Shown: one piece after another, positions 38,228-46,921 of the stretch | Layout: every line of letters starts with the position of its first letter | Numbering within the stretch: the first letter of the stretch is position 1 | Source of the DNA: Allobacillus halotolerans | GTDB lineage: Bacteria > Bacillota > Bacilli > Bacillales > Alkalibacillaceae | Assembly (NCBI RefSeq): GCF_018967645.1 | Contig: NZ_JAHLZF010000004.1 | Coordinates: 87,191 to 151,190 of the forward strand | DNA: 64,000 bases | Reading direction: 5' to 3' | The notes under the pieces: model-generated | What the model saw: the letters and a program-made list of their open reading frames with translations, nothing else | The model's database searches: none | What the model was told of the DNA's origin: nothing | Position numbers and translations under genes: made by a program

Positions 38228-38872
38228 CTATTTATGATTACTAATGATACAGCGATAAATTGGCATTCCTTTTTTCGTAAACTTCTCTTCATATTCTGTC
38301 ATCACATTTGTAGGGTCTTCAGTTGCATGTAAATCCAAGGTGACTTCTTCTAATAATAAGCCAAACTGCGAAAAACTGACAAGCGAGTATTCGAAAAGAT
38401 GCTGATTATCCGTTTTCATAACGATCTTACCGTTCGGCTTTAAAATCTGTTGATACTGTGACAAAAATGATTGATGCGTCAGTCGTCTTTTTTCATGGCG
38501 ATTTTTTGGCCATGGATCTGAAAAATTTAAATAGATTGTTTCTAATTCATTTTCTTCAAAAATATCGCTTAGCTGATCGGCGTTTTCATGAAGCAGCCGT
38601 ACATTTTCAACCTCTGCTTCTTTCACGCGATCAATCGCTGACACGATGACATTCTTCTGAAGTTCCATACCGATAAAATTAATATTTGGATTTTTTGTCC
38701 CCATACCTTGAATGAATCCACCACGTCCACTTCCGATTTCTAAGTGAATCGGTCGATTTGTATGTTGAAATTCTTGCTCCCACTTCCCTTTGTTCTGAGA
38801 AGGCTCAAGGACTACGATGCCATCATGTTGTTTAATATAATCTTCTGCCCAGGGCTTATTTCGAACTCTCAT
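38228..38872 (-). CDS. trmB: tRNA (guanine-N7)-methyltransferase TrmB
   Basis: A 214-residue Rossmann methyltransferase that makes m7G46 in tRNA. IHLEIGSGRGGFIQGMG binds S-adenosylmethionine; NFIGMELQ, YLNFSDPWPKNRHEKRRLT (catalytic region) and the C-terminal MTEYEEKFTKKGMPIYR complete the family signature. ATG 38872 lies 8 bases after GAGG; an alternative GTG three codons earlier overlaps it. Confidence 0.96.
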   Translation of the reverse strand: MRVRNKPWAEDYIKQHDGIVVLEPSQNKGKWEQEFQHTNRPIHLEIGSGRGGFIQGMGTKNPNINFIGMELQKNVIVSAIDRVKEAEVENVRLLHENADQLSDIFEENELETIYLNFSDPWPKNRHEKRRLTHQSFLSQYQQILKPNGKIVMKTDNQHLFEYSLVSFSQFGLLLEEVTLDLHATEDPTNVMTEYEEKFTKKGMPIYRCIISNHK

Positions 38873-38945
38873 CTCTTTCACCTCAACTGCTATCTTATCA
38901 TTATGCTTTCGAAAGAGAAAGATAATTTGATCGGTTTAATCGGAT

Positions 38946-39276
38946 CCTGACAGTTGATCATTGCTGGCTAATTGCTGATACAGTGCTGCTAACTGACGAT
39001 AAACGCTAGCTACTGTCGATAAAGGGATTCTGACTGCTGATAAAGCACGTCTAACTGTTGATAAAACGCTTCTAACTGCTGATAAACGCTGGCTAACTGT
39101 TGATAAAGCAATTATGACTGCTGATAAGCGCTGGCTAACTGTTGATAAAACGCTTATGACTGCTGATAAGCGCTGCCTAACTGTTGATAGAGCGCTCCTG
39201 ATTGCTGATAAGCGATCCCTAACTGTTGTTAAAGCGATTCTAACTGTTGAAAAAGCACTGCCCATTATCGATAAGA
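38946..39276. repeat. 21-bp tandem repeat array, locus 2 (about 15 units)
   Basis: Units of 21 bases such as CTAACTGTTGATAAAACGCT(T) and CTGCTGATAAGCGCTGG, with alternating TGTTGAT and TGCTGAT versions (42-base higher order) and decay toward both ends. Same period, same strand sense and same CTAACTG(C/T)TGA core as the array at 11.4 kb. It lies between the ytmP terminator and trmB. The open minus-strand frame (STVSQRLSAV repeats) is a by-product of the period; no gene is called. Confidence 0.85.
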
Positions 39277-39296
39277 CACATACCGCCAACTAAAAC

Positions 39297-39338
39297 AAAA
39301 AAATGTCCACGAGTTCACTAGACTCATAGACATTTTTT
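39297..39338 (-). terminator. ytmP terminator
   Basis: AAAAAATGTC ... GACATTTTTT with complementary flanks CACGAGTTCACTAG / CTAGACTCATAG form a long hairpin, then T-run on the minus strand. The ytmP stop codon lies at its edge. Confidence 0.75.
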
Positions 39339-40131
39339 AATATTTCCGATAAATAAATTGTTGTTCTTGTAAAAATTGCAACCACTGATCTACTTTTTCT
39401 GATTCTCTCCGTTCAATATGCCAAAGAATATAAGAGATCGTCTGAGCCACTAAGTACCAGTTCATACGTTCCAACAAATCATTGGTTTCTTCCAAACCGT
39501 AATGGTGTAGCCATTCACTCCACTGGTTTCTAGGAACGTAAACCCATAAAAACATACTTAAGTCGAGTGCTGGGTCAGCGATGATTGCTTGGTCCCAATC
39601 AATCAGGTAAAGGTGGTCGTCTTCTCCTTTAAGCCAATTTTCATGGAACATATCTGAGTGACAAACAACTTTTTTCTCATGATCGATTTCTTGGGCATAG
39701 CGCGATAAAAATCTTGTCGCTTGGGAGATTGATTCATTTTCCAACATGTCATGTTTTTTGCACTTATTCAGTAGTTGAATTAAGTAAGCTGATGGACTTA
39801 CCGGTTTTTTTCCCATTCGCATAAACAAATCCAATATTTCACTTGAATGGTGGATTTTACTCAATAAGCCAACGACTTCTTCATTTTGCATTTCCGGACG
39901 AGTGAGCTCGCGACCTTCCATCCACTTTTGCGCTGTAATGACATCTCCGTTTGATAACCTTTTTGTCCACATAAGCTTCGGCACAATACCTTCCGCGGAT
40001 AAAATTGCGATAAACGGATTTGAATTTCGTTTCAAAAACAGCTTGTTATTCTCTTTTTCGGCAATAAAGGCCTCGCCAGATGTTCCTCCCGCCGGAGAAA
40101 TCATCCAATCAGAACCGAGAATTTGTTCCAT
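39337..40131 (-). CDS. ytmP: YtmP family aminoglycoside/choline kinase-like protein
   Basis: A 264-residue kinase-fold protein of the APH superfamily. PAGGTSGEAFIAEKENNKLFLKRN is the nucleotide loop with the lysine, VVCHSDMFHENWL the catalytic loop and LIDWDQA the metal aspartate. Related proteins phosphorylate choline, thiamine or other small alcohols; the substrate is unknown. ATG 40131 is preferred over 40134 for spacing to AGTGGTGA. Position next to trmB matches B. subtilis. Confidence 0.86.
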   Translation of the reverse strand: MEQILGSDWMISPAGGTSGEAFIAEKENNKLFLKRNSNPFIAILSAEGIVPKLMWTKRLSNGDVITAQKWMEGRELTRPEMQNEEVVGLLSKIHHSSEILDLFMRMGKKPVSPSAYLIQLLNKCKKHDMLENESISQATRFLSRYAQEIDHEKKVVCHSDMFHENWLKGEDDHLYLIDWDQAIIADPALDLSMFLWVYVPRNQWSEWLHHYGLEETNDLLERMNWYLVAQTISYILWHIERRESEKVDQWLQFLQEQQFIYRKY

Positions 40132-40302
40132 CATTTCACCACTTTTCGTCCTTCAATCTATGTATCTAGTAAAAATTGAAAAAGTCCAGGGACACGAATG
40201 ATCCCCCGACTTAAAATTTAAGTCATAAGTTGTCGATTTATTTTCATCTACCTAAATAGATTAACGCATTTTCGACAAACATTTCAAGGGGTAATTCAAA
40301 CT

Positions 40303-41232
40303 TTATTTTCTTTTTACGACTCTCGAATGGTTTTCTTTTTCGATTAAACACCGATAACACCGCCCAGTAACGCCATCTGCTTGATAAGATAATTCTTTTT
40401 CTGAATTAATTTCTATCCGTGATCCTGTGAATGTTTCGACTTCTTTAAAATTGGTATGTTTCCCAATGAAAATGGACAAGAACACCAACAGTAGTTTTAA
40501 TTTAGAAATATTATGTACAACGGTAATTGAAAAATGTTGTTGATTGTTTTTAGCGTTAGGAGCAATTTTCATGCCTCCACCGAAATAAGGATGGTTACTC
40601 AACGTAATCAGCCAAACATCTTCAAATTGATAGGTTTCGCCATCAATCTTTGCTTCAAAGTTCTTTGTTTGAAAGGTATATAGAGTTGCTAAAATACCAA
40701 TGACATAAATTAAGAAAGTTAAATGCAATTTATTCAATAGCCGCTTAAAACGCGATGCATTTACACGTTCAGTAATCTCTGCATCGAAACCAAAGCCGAT
40801 CGTAGAAGCAAACAATTTTAATTTGTTCTTTGCTAACAGATCTGTTCGATATGTACCAAACCAATAAGGTTTTCCTTTTATTCTGGAAAACAATATGTTG
40901 AGATGACGTTTTGGATTTAACGATGTTTTCCAGCCTCTAGCAAGATCATTACCAGATCCAACAGGCACAAAAGCCAATGGGATTTTTGGATAATCCTTTA
41001 GCCCGTTTAACACCTCATAAAACGTGCCATCTCCTCCTACAACAATCAATTGTTTCACACGTTCATGATGCATGGCGGCAATTTGTTCAGCTAATGAAGT
41101 AGCATGACCTGTATATTTCGTGTGAAAGGTTTTACAACGCTTCTTCAACTGTGGATGGCTTGTCAAAAACTCTTCAACAACTTTTTGTCCTTGCCCTTTC
41201 CCTGCCGTCGGATTAATTATAAATATATGCAT
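40303..41232 (-). CDS. ytlR: YtlR family diacylglycerol/lipid kinase
   Basis: A 309-residue enzyme of the diacylglycerol kinase catalytic family (DagK/YegS). FIINPTAGKGQG opens the protein, VVGGDGTFYEVLNGL is the nucleotide motif and PVGSGNDLARGW follows. The C-terminal half is a beta domain with YFGGGMKIAPNA. It phosphorylates lipids such as diacylglycerol or related; true substrate unknown. Three bases separate it from ytlQ upstream, so it belongs to a ytlP-ytlQ-ytlR transcription unit. Confidence 0.88.
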   Translation of the reverse strand: MHIFIINPTAGKGQGQKVVEEFLTSHPQLKKRCKTFHTKYTGHATSLAEQIAAMHHERVKQLIVVGGDGTFYEVLNGLKDYPKIPLAFVPVGSGNDLARGWKTSLNPKRHLNILFSRIKGKPYWFGTYRTDLLAKNKLKLFASTIGFGFDAEITERVNASRFKRLLNKLHLTFLIYVIGILATLYTFQTKNFEAKIDGETYQFEDVWLITLSNHPYFGGGMKIAPNAKNNQQHFSITVVHNISKLKLLLVFLSIFIGKHTNFKEVETFTGSRIEINSEKELSYQADGVTGRCYRCLIEKENHSRVVKRK

Positions 41233-41235
41233 GGA

Positions 41236-42147
41236 TCAGTCTCCCGGGTGCTGCATAAAATCATTATCCGGCTCATCCCACTCTGGCCGTTTGAATGACG
41301 TCGTTTGTGTGTGGGAAAGCAATGCTTCTGCAACTTTTAATTGTTGGTATTTCAATGGTGTTCTCCCTGTACGATGTTTCATAAACCATTGATCATAGAT
41401 GTGCTTATCAATGAAGTCTGTATTTAGGTGGGCTTGAATGGAATGGATGGAAGCTTTCTTTGTAATTAATGTTTTTTTGACCGGAAATTGAATGTCATGG
41501 TAATCCAATAAGCTTCTAACCATCTTTTCAACGCGATTCAATTGAAGCATCGGGTTTAGAATAGTTTTCTCGGTATTTTCCGTTTTCTTCAACCATCTTC
41601 GTTCATCCAGTGGCTCATAAATGGCAGAAGAATCTACGGAATCCAAAAAGGAGATACATAATATTTCAAGAGGTGTAATGAACAAAATCCCGCCATCAAT
41701 GATCGCTTTCTTTATCTGAAACAACGGTTGATACATCAGTAAATAACTATCTGGGAATCTTTGTAAAAAATATTTCAACTGTTCATCTTCTTGGAGTGAC
41801 GAGTCAGGATAAGAAATTTCCTGTATGGTCCCTGACGCCCACCGCAGTTGAAAATCAATTAACTGATCCAAAAACCAATGCTTCAACTCGGATTCCGTCT
41901 CAGGCAATTCAACAGTTGGCTCTAATTCTTCCGGCTCTACTTTTTGAGACCTTAACTTCCGGAAGAAAGATTTTTTTTCAATCGATTCCAATTCATCGGT
42001 AACAGGTGGCTCACTTAATTGTTCTTGCCACTGTTCTTTCAAGCGTTTGTAACGATCATTTTTCAATCGAATAAATTGGCCAGGGTAATGAAAAATATCT
42101 GTTTCATATCTTGAAATATGATCTTGTAGCTTAATTAATTGCCCCAT
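41236..42147 (-). CDS. ytlQ: YtlQ family protein, function unknown
   Basis: A 303-residue protein matched by position and start (MGQLIKLQDHISRYETDIFHYPGQFIRLK) to B. subtilis YtlQ. The N-terminal part is highly charged, the middle (about 115-200: YLLMYQPLFQIKKAIIDGGILFITPLEILCISF) resembles a nuclease-related (NERD-type) core, and the C-terminal part is charged and helical. The NERD resemblance is tentative. The start is uncertain: ATG 42156 or 42147; I use the latter. It overlaps the end of thpR. Confidence 0.7.
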   Translation of the reverse strand: MGQLIKLQDHISRYETDIFHYPGQFIRLKNDRYKRLKEQWQEQLSEPPVTDELESIEKKSFFRKLRSQKVEPEELEPTVELPETESELKHWFLDQLIDFQLRWASGTIQEISYPDSSLQEDEQLKYFLQRFPDSYLLMYQPLFQIKKAIIDGGILFITPLEILCISFLDSVDSSAIYEPLDERRWLKKTENTEKTILNPMLQLNRVEKMVRSLLDYHDIQFPVKKTLITKKASIHSIQAHLNTDFIDKHIYDQWFMKHRTGRTPLKYQQLKVAEALLSHTQTTSFKRPEWDEPDNDFMQHPGD

Positions 42148-42742
42148 TTTCTTCATCCCATGTTTGATTTACTATGTTTAGTTTTGGATAAACAGCCACC
42201 GGTTCGTAGCTCTTGTTATGTCCTCGTTTAACGGTATATAAATTCATTTGATTCACTGAACAATCAATCGGCTGATCCAGTTCAAGCTTTTCGGTTAGGC
42301 GATCTGCAGAAATATATTTTTTATCCTTTTCCCACTTTTTGGCCAATGTAATATGCGGGCGGTATGGTCGACGTTCTATGTCAAATCCAAGCGATACCAT
42401 TTCCTGTTCAACTTTTCCCTGCAGGGCAAGCAGCGGCTCGGTAGGCGCTATGTCCGCATACATGACACGTGGTTGATCTTCTTTCCCGAAAAAATTCACT
42501 CCGGTTATATGTAACGTAAGGTCATGAGGAATTGATATCTTCGCCAAACGCTCTTTTACTTGCCATAATTTCTCGTCACTGACACTACCTAAAAACTTAA
42601 GCGTCAAGTGAAAATCCTCTGGGTTTAGCCATCTACGGTAATTCACATATGGTGAAAGGATCTCCTGCCATTTTCCTAATTGTTCTTCAACATGTTCTGA
42701 CACAGGTATTCCAATGAAATAATGGGGGTCTTCTGGCAACAT
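42131..42742 (-). CDS. thpR: RNA 2',3'-cyclic phosphodiesterase (2H family)
   Basis: A 203-residue two-histidine phosphodiesterase, formerly called 2'-5' RNA ligase; YtlP in B. subtilis. Both catalytic HxT motifs are present: HLTLKFLG at about residue 45 and HITLAKKW at about 130. GIPVSEHVEEQL starts the fold. It opens 2',3'-cyclic phosphate RNA ends. The last 17 to 26 bases overlap ytlQ. Confidence 0.9.
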   Translation of the reverse strand: MLPEDPHYFIGIPVSEHVEEQLGKWQEILSPYVNYRRWLNPEDFHLTLKFLGSVSDEKLWQVKERLAKISIPHDLTLHITGVNFFGKEDQPRVMYADIAPTEPLLALQGKVEQEMVSLGFDIERRPYRPHITLAKKWEKDKKYISADRLTEKLELDQPIDCSVNQMNLYTVKRGHNKSYEPVAVYPKLNIVNQTWDEENGAIN

Positions 42743-42816
42743 TCGTCACTCTCTTTCATTTTTTATTCGAATAGTAAGATTATTTTACTACAAACTTTGA
42801 CAAAAATCATCTTTAA

Positions 42817-43527
42817 TTAACTTCTCAGTAAATCTAGTTCTTCTTCAGATAACTCCCGGTAGGCGCCTGGTGTTAACGACGTATCAAGCTCCAACCCTTT
42901 CATTGACCTACGATGAAGATGAAGCACTTTTTTGCCTACAGCAAGGAACATTCGTTTAATTTGATGAAATTTCCCTTCGATCACAGAAACCTCAATATAG
43001 GATCGTTCGTCGAAGGACCGAATGATCGATAGTTTTGCAGGTTTGGTCACATAACCATCATCGAGGGTAACTCCTTGCTCAAATGCCTTCACGTCGTCTT
43101 CTGTCACTTTACCGAGAATATCGGCTTCATATACTTTTTCAGCATGATAATTCGGTGATGTTAGTTGATGGGCTAATTGCCCGTCATTCGTTAACAGCAA
43201 TAAGCCCGTTGTATTTTTATCTAACCGACCGACCGGAAACAAATTGTACGGTTTAAACTCATCTCCAATCAAATCGGTCACACATTTTTCTTTCACATCT
43301 TCGGTTGCTGAGATCACACCTGCTGGCTTGTTCAGCATTATATAAACATATTTTTGATAGTGAACAGTCTTGCCACCCACGACTAAGTCAGCTGTATACG
43401 GATCGACATGTGTCGCAAGATCTTTGACAGGCTTACCATCCAACAAGACTTGTCCTTTTTTGGCTAACTTTTTCACATCTTTTCGAGAACCAAAACCTTG
43501 ATTCGCCAGCAACTTATCCAAACGCAT
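42817..43527 (-). CDS. ytzG: RsuA-family 16S rRNA pseudouridine synthase
   Basis: A 236-residue pseudouridine synthase with an N-terminal S4 domain (RLDKLLANQGFGSRKDVKKLAKKGQVLLDG) and the catalytic Asp in FPVGRLDKNTTGLLLLTNDGQLAH. EGKFHQIKRMF is the second conserved motif. RsuA makes pseudouridine 516 of 16S rRNA; the B. subtilis equivalent at this place is YtzG. ATG 43527 has AGGAG 8 bases ahead. Next to ytgP, 12 bases apart. Confidence 0.9.
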   Translation of the reverse strand: MRLDKLLANQGFGSRKDVKKLAKKGQVLLDGKPVKDLATHVDPYTADLVVGGKTVHYQKYVYIMLNKPAGVISATEDVKEKCVTDLIGDEFKPYNLFPVGRLDKNTTGLLLLTNDGQLAHQLTSPNYHAEKVYEADILGKVTEDDVKAFEQGVTLDDGYVTKPAKLSIIRSFDERSYIEVSVIEGKFHQIKRMFLAVGKKVLHLHRRSMKGLELDTSLTPGAYRELSEEELDLLRS

Positions 43528-43538
43528 CACACATTCTC

Positions 43539-45161
43539 CTAAATGAAAAATTTCGAGAACCGCTTGACTTTCGCACCGAGCAAACGCTCAAGCAACGTTG
43601 TTTTATAGGCCATCCAGAAATAAGCGTAGATTCCGATTACGACAGATACAAGAAGCTGGGTGACATGCTTCAGCTTCGTTGCTTCTGGACCAAAGACTAA
43701 ACCAGTCGCATAATTTACGAGCAATACAATCAGTCCCATGATGGCACTTAAAATGACAATGAGCAAAATTTTCTTAAACAGCTTTTTCTGATCAAATTGG
43801 GTAACGCGCTGAATTTTCCACAGATTCAAGCCACTTGCTGCAAGCGCCGCCAAAATGGTCGCAAAGACTGCACCCTCTGGTCCGAGCCAAATGATCATCG
43901 GTGCGTTGGCACTGCCCTTAATCACTAATCCTGTCAACAAACTGATGACGGTAAAGTTTTGACGATTAATCCCTTGTAAAATCGATGCCGTTACCGTAAA
44001 CAAACCGAAGAACAGAGCTGCCGGTGCATAATAGGCAAGAATCGGTGCAGCAAAATCCTGAGCCGCTTCAGGTGAGTAAAACGTTCCGTAAAGTGGTTCT
44101 GCTAAGATCATAATGCCCACAACTGCCGGAAAAATGAACAAAAAGACGTTTAAAATCGTCTGTTGCAAATAACTATGATACGAATTGGCATCATTTGTCG
44201 TAAACGCCTGTGTAACTGCAGGCAGAGATGCCAAAGCAAGACCTGTTGCAATCGTGATCGGTATGACGACGATTTTATGCCCGTACAGCGAGATGACAGA
44301 TAAAAATTGCTCCGACACCTCACCTAAACCAGCAACAGCCATCGCACGGTTAAACGTTAGCGTATCAATAAACTGATAAAGCGGAATCGCGACACCAACT
44401 AAGACGAACGGGCCTGCATAGGATAATAGCTCGAGAACCATTTTCTTTTTCGAAATAGACGGTTCAATCGGCGCATTCTCTAACTCTCTTTCAATGAGCG
44501 GCTTCCGTTTACGATAAAACCACACTAAAACAATACTTGATGCAATCGCACCGATCAGCGCAGAAAAAGTCGCCATTCCGACGGCTGTTGTCATCGAGCC
44601 ATTCAAAACTTCAATAACAATATATGTGGCAGCCAAAAGGAAAATGATCCGTGCAATTTGCTCAACCACAACAGAAACTGCTGTCGGCCCCATCGAGTTA
44701 TGACCTTGAAAATACCCACGGGTCAAGCTCATGGCGGGAATCACCAACAAAGCAAAACTGACCATTTGAATGACAAAAGCGACATCTTCCTGCGTATTGG
44801 TAAATCCTTCATTCGGAATAATAATTCCCGCTAGCCAGTCCGCACTTAAAAACATGAGCGCAAACGCAAAAAAACCAGTCCCAATCATAATGGTGAGACC
44901 TGTTCGATACATCGCTTCTTTTGTTGTATAATCGCCAAGCGCATGGTATTTTGATACAAACTTCGACATCGCAAGGGGAATCCCCATCGTCGATATACTG
45001 ATAAAAATCATGTATGGTATGTATCCGTAATTAAATAAAGTCCCGCCGGCATCACCGACAAGCATATAAAAAGGGATGACATAAATGACTCCCAGAATTT
45101 TCGACAAGAAATTGGCACTCGTTAACATCATGGTGCCTCGTAATATATTTGGTTTCGACAT
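43539..45161 (-). CDS. ytgP: Polysaccharide/lipid II flippase family protein YtgP
   Basis: A 540-residue membrane protein with about 14 helices of the MOP (multidrug/oligosaccharidyl-lipid/polysaccharide) superfamily. It begins ILRGTMMLTSANFLSKILGVIYVIPFY and has the amphipathic GYIPYMIFISISTMGIPLAMSKFV region typical of YtgP/MurJ. In B. subtilis YtgP is the MurJ-type lipid II flippase, exporting the peptidoglycan precursor. Divergent from ytfP with an 88-base gap. Confidence 0.9.
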   Translation of the reverse strand: MSKPNILRGTMMLTSANFLSKILGVIYVIPFYMLVGDAGGTLFNYGYIPYMIFISISTMGIPLAMSKFVSKYHALGDYTTKEAMYRTGLTIMIGTGFFAFALMFLSADWLAGIIIPNEGFTNTQEDVAFVIQMVSFALLVIPAMSLTRGYFQGHNSMGPTAVSVVVEQIARIIFLLAATYIVIEVLNGSMTTAVGMATFSALIGAIASSIVLVWFYRKRKPLIERELENAPIEPSISKKKMVLELLSYAGPFVLVGVAIPLYQFIDTLTFNRAMAVAGLGEVSEQFLSVISLYGHKIVVIPITIATGLALASLPAVTQAFTTNDANSYHSYLQQTILNVFLFIFPAVVGIMILAEPLYGTFYSPEAAQDFAAPILAYYAPAALFFGLFTVTASILQGINRQNFTVISLLTGLVIKGSANAPMIIWLGPEGAVFATILAALAASGLNLWKIQRVTQFDQKKLFKKILLIVILSAIMGLIVLLVNYATGLVFGPEATKLKHVTQLLVSVVIGIYAYFWMAYKTTLLERLLGAKVKRFSKFFI

Positions 45162-45251
45162 AATTTCACCTACAAATAGTTGTTCCTAGTAACAGTTTTA
45201 TTTTATCATACTATAGAAGAAAACATTACAAAAAGAAAGGCTTGAACCAAT

Positions 45252-46517
45252 TTGACATACGATGTTGTCGTCATTGGCGGTGGCCCATCAGGACTGATGG
45301 CAGCCCATACCGCTGCGAAAAATGGCGCAAATACCCTAATTATTGAAAAAGGAAGCAAACTCGGAAGAAAGCTGGCGATTAGTGGCGGCGGCCGTTGTAA
45401 TGTGACGAATGTGCTTCCCGATAAAGAGCTTATCGATCATATACCCGGAAATGGACGTTTTTTATACAGTGCGTTTTCAATTTTCGACAATCAAGCCATC
45501 ATTGATTTCTTTGAAAACCTCGGTGTCGCATTGAAAGAAGAAGATAAGGGACGCATGTTTCCCGTCAGTGATTCCGCTCAAACAGTCGTGCAAACGTTAC
45601 TGCGAGAATTGGATCGACATCATGTAGAAAAACGTTTGAACACACGCGTTGAAGCGATTCACTACGGAAATGAAGTCCACGAGATTATTTTACCAGGAAA
45701 AGAAAAAGTAGCAACGAAATCTGTCGTCATCGCGGTCGGTGGAAAGTCTGTTCCGAAAACCGGAAGTGAAGGCGATGGCTATGCATGGGCCAAAACAGCC
45801 GGACACACAATTACCGAATTGTATCCGACAGAAGTTCCGATGACTTCTAAGGAACCGTTTATCCGCAATCGAACTTTACAAGGAATCTCTTTGAGAGATG
45901 TTGCCATCACTGCCTTAAAGCCGAATGGAAAACCGATAAAAACACATCGTTGGGATCTTCTGTTTACCCATCAAGGAATCTCTGGACCAGCAGCTTTACG
46001 ATTAAGTCAATTCGTTGTTAAGGCCTTGAAAAAATTCGAGGTGGATGAATTGGTTGTTGAGATTGATAGTTTCCCTGATGAACATGAAAACCAACTTGTC
46101 GACCGACTAACAAAAATGGCAAAAGAATCACCGAACAAAGCTGTTAAATCCGTTTGGAAACCATTATTGCCTGAACGATTTTTATTATTTATTTTAGAAC
46201 GCATCGGCTTGAATCCGGATACGACCTATCACCATCTGGAGAAGAAAAAAGTTATGGAGTTAGCGCAGGAACTCAAGCATTTTCAGATAAAAGTGAACGG
46301 AACACTTTCCATCGAAAAAGCATTCATCACTGGTGGCGGCGTCTCATTAAAAGAAATTGTTCCGAATCAAATGGCTTCCAAATTTATGGACGGGCTCTAT
46401 TTTTGCGGAGAGATCTTGGATATTCACGGCTACACAGGTGGATTCAACATAACCGCAGCCTTTTCAACCGGCTATGTTGCAGGGTTGAATGCCGCTGAGC
46501 GTGCGCTCGGTCGTTGA
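45252..46517 (+). CDS. ytfP: YtfP family NAD(P)/FAD-dependent oxidoreductase
   Basis: A 421-residue flavoprotein of the HI0933-like family. The FAD loop is [31 protein letters not shown] and [14 protein letters not shown] follow; the C-terminus has [12 protein letters not shown] and [26 protein letters not shown]. The start is TTG 45252, with GAAAGG 12 bases upstream; no ATG is better placed. Substrate unknown. The last codons enter the repeat array that follows. Confidence 0.9.
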   Translation: MTYDVVVIGGGPSGLMAAHTAAKNGANTLIIEKGSKLGRKLAISGGGRCNVTNVLPDKELIDHIPGNGRFLYSAFSIFDNQAIIDFFENLGVALKEEDKGRMFPVSDSAQTVVQTLLRELDRHHVEKRLNTRVEAIHYGNEVHEIILPGKEKVATKSVVIAVGGKSVPKTGSEGDGYAWAKTAGHTITELYPTEVPMTSKEPFIRNRTLQGISLRDVAITALKPNGKPIKTHRWDLLFTHQGISGPAALRLSQFVVKALKKFEVDELVVEIDSFPDEHENQLVDRLTKMAKESPNKAVKSVWKPLLPERFLLFILERIGLNPDTTYHHLEKKKVMELAQELKHFQIKVNGTLSIEKAFITGGGVSLKEIVPNQMASKFMDGLYFCGEILDIHGYTGGFNITAAFSTGYVAGLNAAERALGR

Positions 46518-46833
46518 TAGGTGTTCTCGATGACGAAATGAGCTGTTGGATTCTTGATAAGTGTTTCGAGATGCCTTCTCGATGACGAAATGGACTGCTG
46601 AATTCTTGATAAGTGTTTCGAGATGCCTTCTCGATGACGAAATGAGCTGCTTGATAGGTGAAAAGTGCGTTGAGACGTCCTCTCGACTACCGAAACAACT
46701 GCTTGAACGGCGAAATCGTCGTTGAGACACGCTCTCGACTACCGAAGCAACTGCCCGAACCGCGAAATCGTCGTTGAGACGCATTCTCGACGACCAATCA
46801 AAGCAATTGGAATCCGATTAATCCGTCGAGACG
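46514..46833. repeat. 52-bp-period degenerate tandem repeat after ytfP
   Basis: Six or so units of about 52 bases. The clearest two start at 46554 and 46606 with TTGATAAGTGTTTCGAGATG and continue with CTTCTCGATGACGAAATG, 39 bases identical; later units (ACGAAATCGTCGTTGAGAC, CTCGACTACCGAAGCAACTGC) are diverged but keep the period. The array begins at the ytfP stop. It is unlike the 21-bp arrays in unit length though it shares words such as CTGCTGAA and TTGATAAG. A minus-strand open frame through it has no ribosome binding site. Confidence 0.8.
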
Positions 46834-46873
46834 CACTTTTTTCAATTAGGGTATAGGAAACAGACCAACAATA

Positions 46874-46911
46874 AGAGACCTGAACGATAATTTTCGTTCA
46901 GGTCTCTCTTC
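46874..46911. terminator. Terminator of the YtrA-type operon (bidirectional)
   Basis: AAGAGACCTGAACGA pairs with TCGTTCAGGTCTCTCTT. It ends 11 bases before the last gene of the leftward operon and could also stop ytfP transcription. Confidence 0.85.
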
Positions 46912-46921
46912 TTACAATCTA

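Noticed and set aside
38936..39289. 117-codon minus-strand frame of STVSQRL-type repeats
   Set aside because: Same reason: a 21-base tandem array has stop-free frames by arithmetic.
46464..46784. 106-codon minus-strand frame after ytfP
   Set aside because: Runs through the 52-bp repeats and antisense into ytfP; no ribosome binding site.
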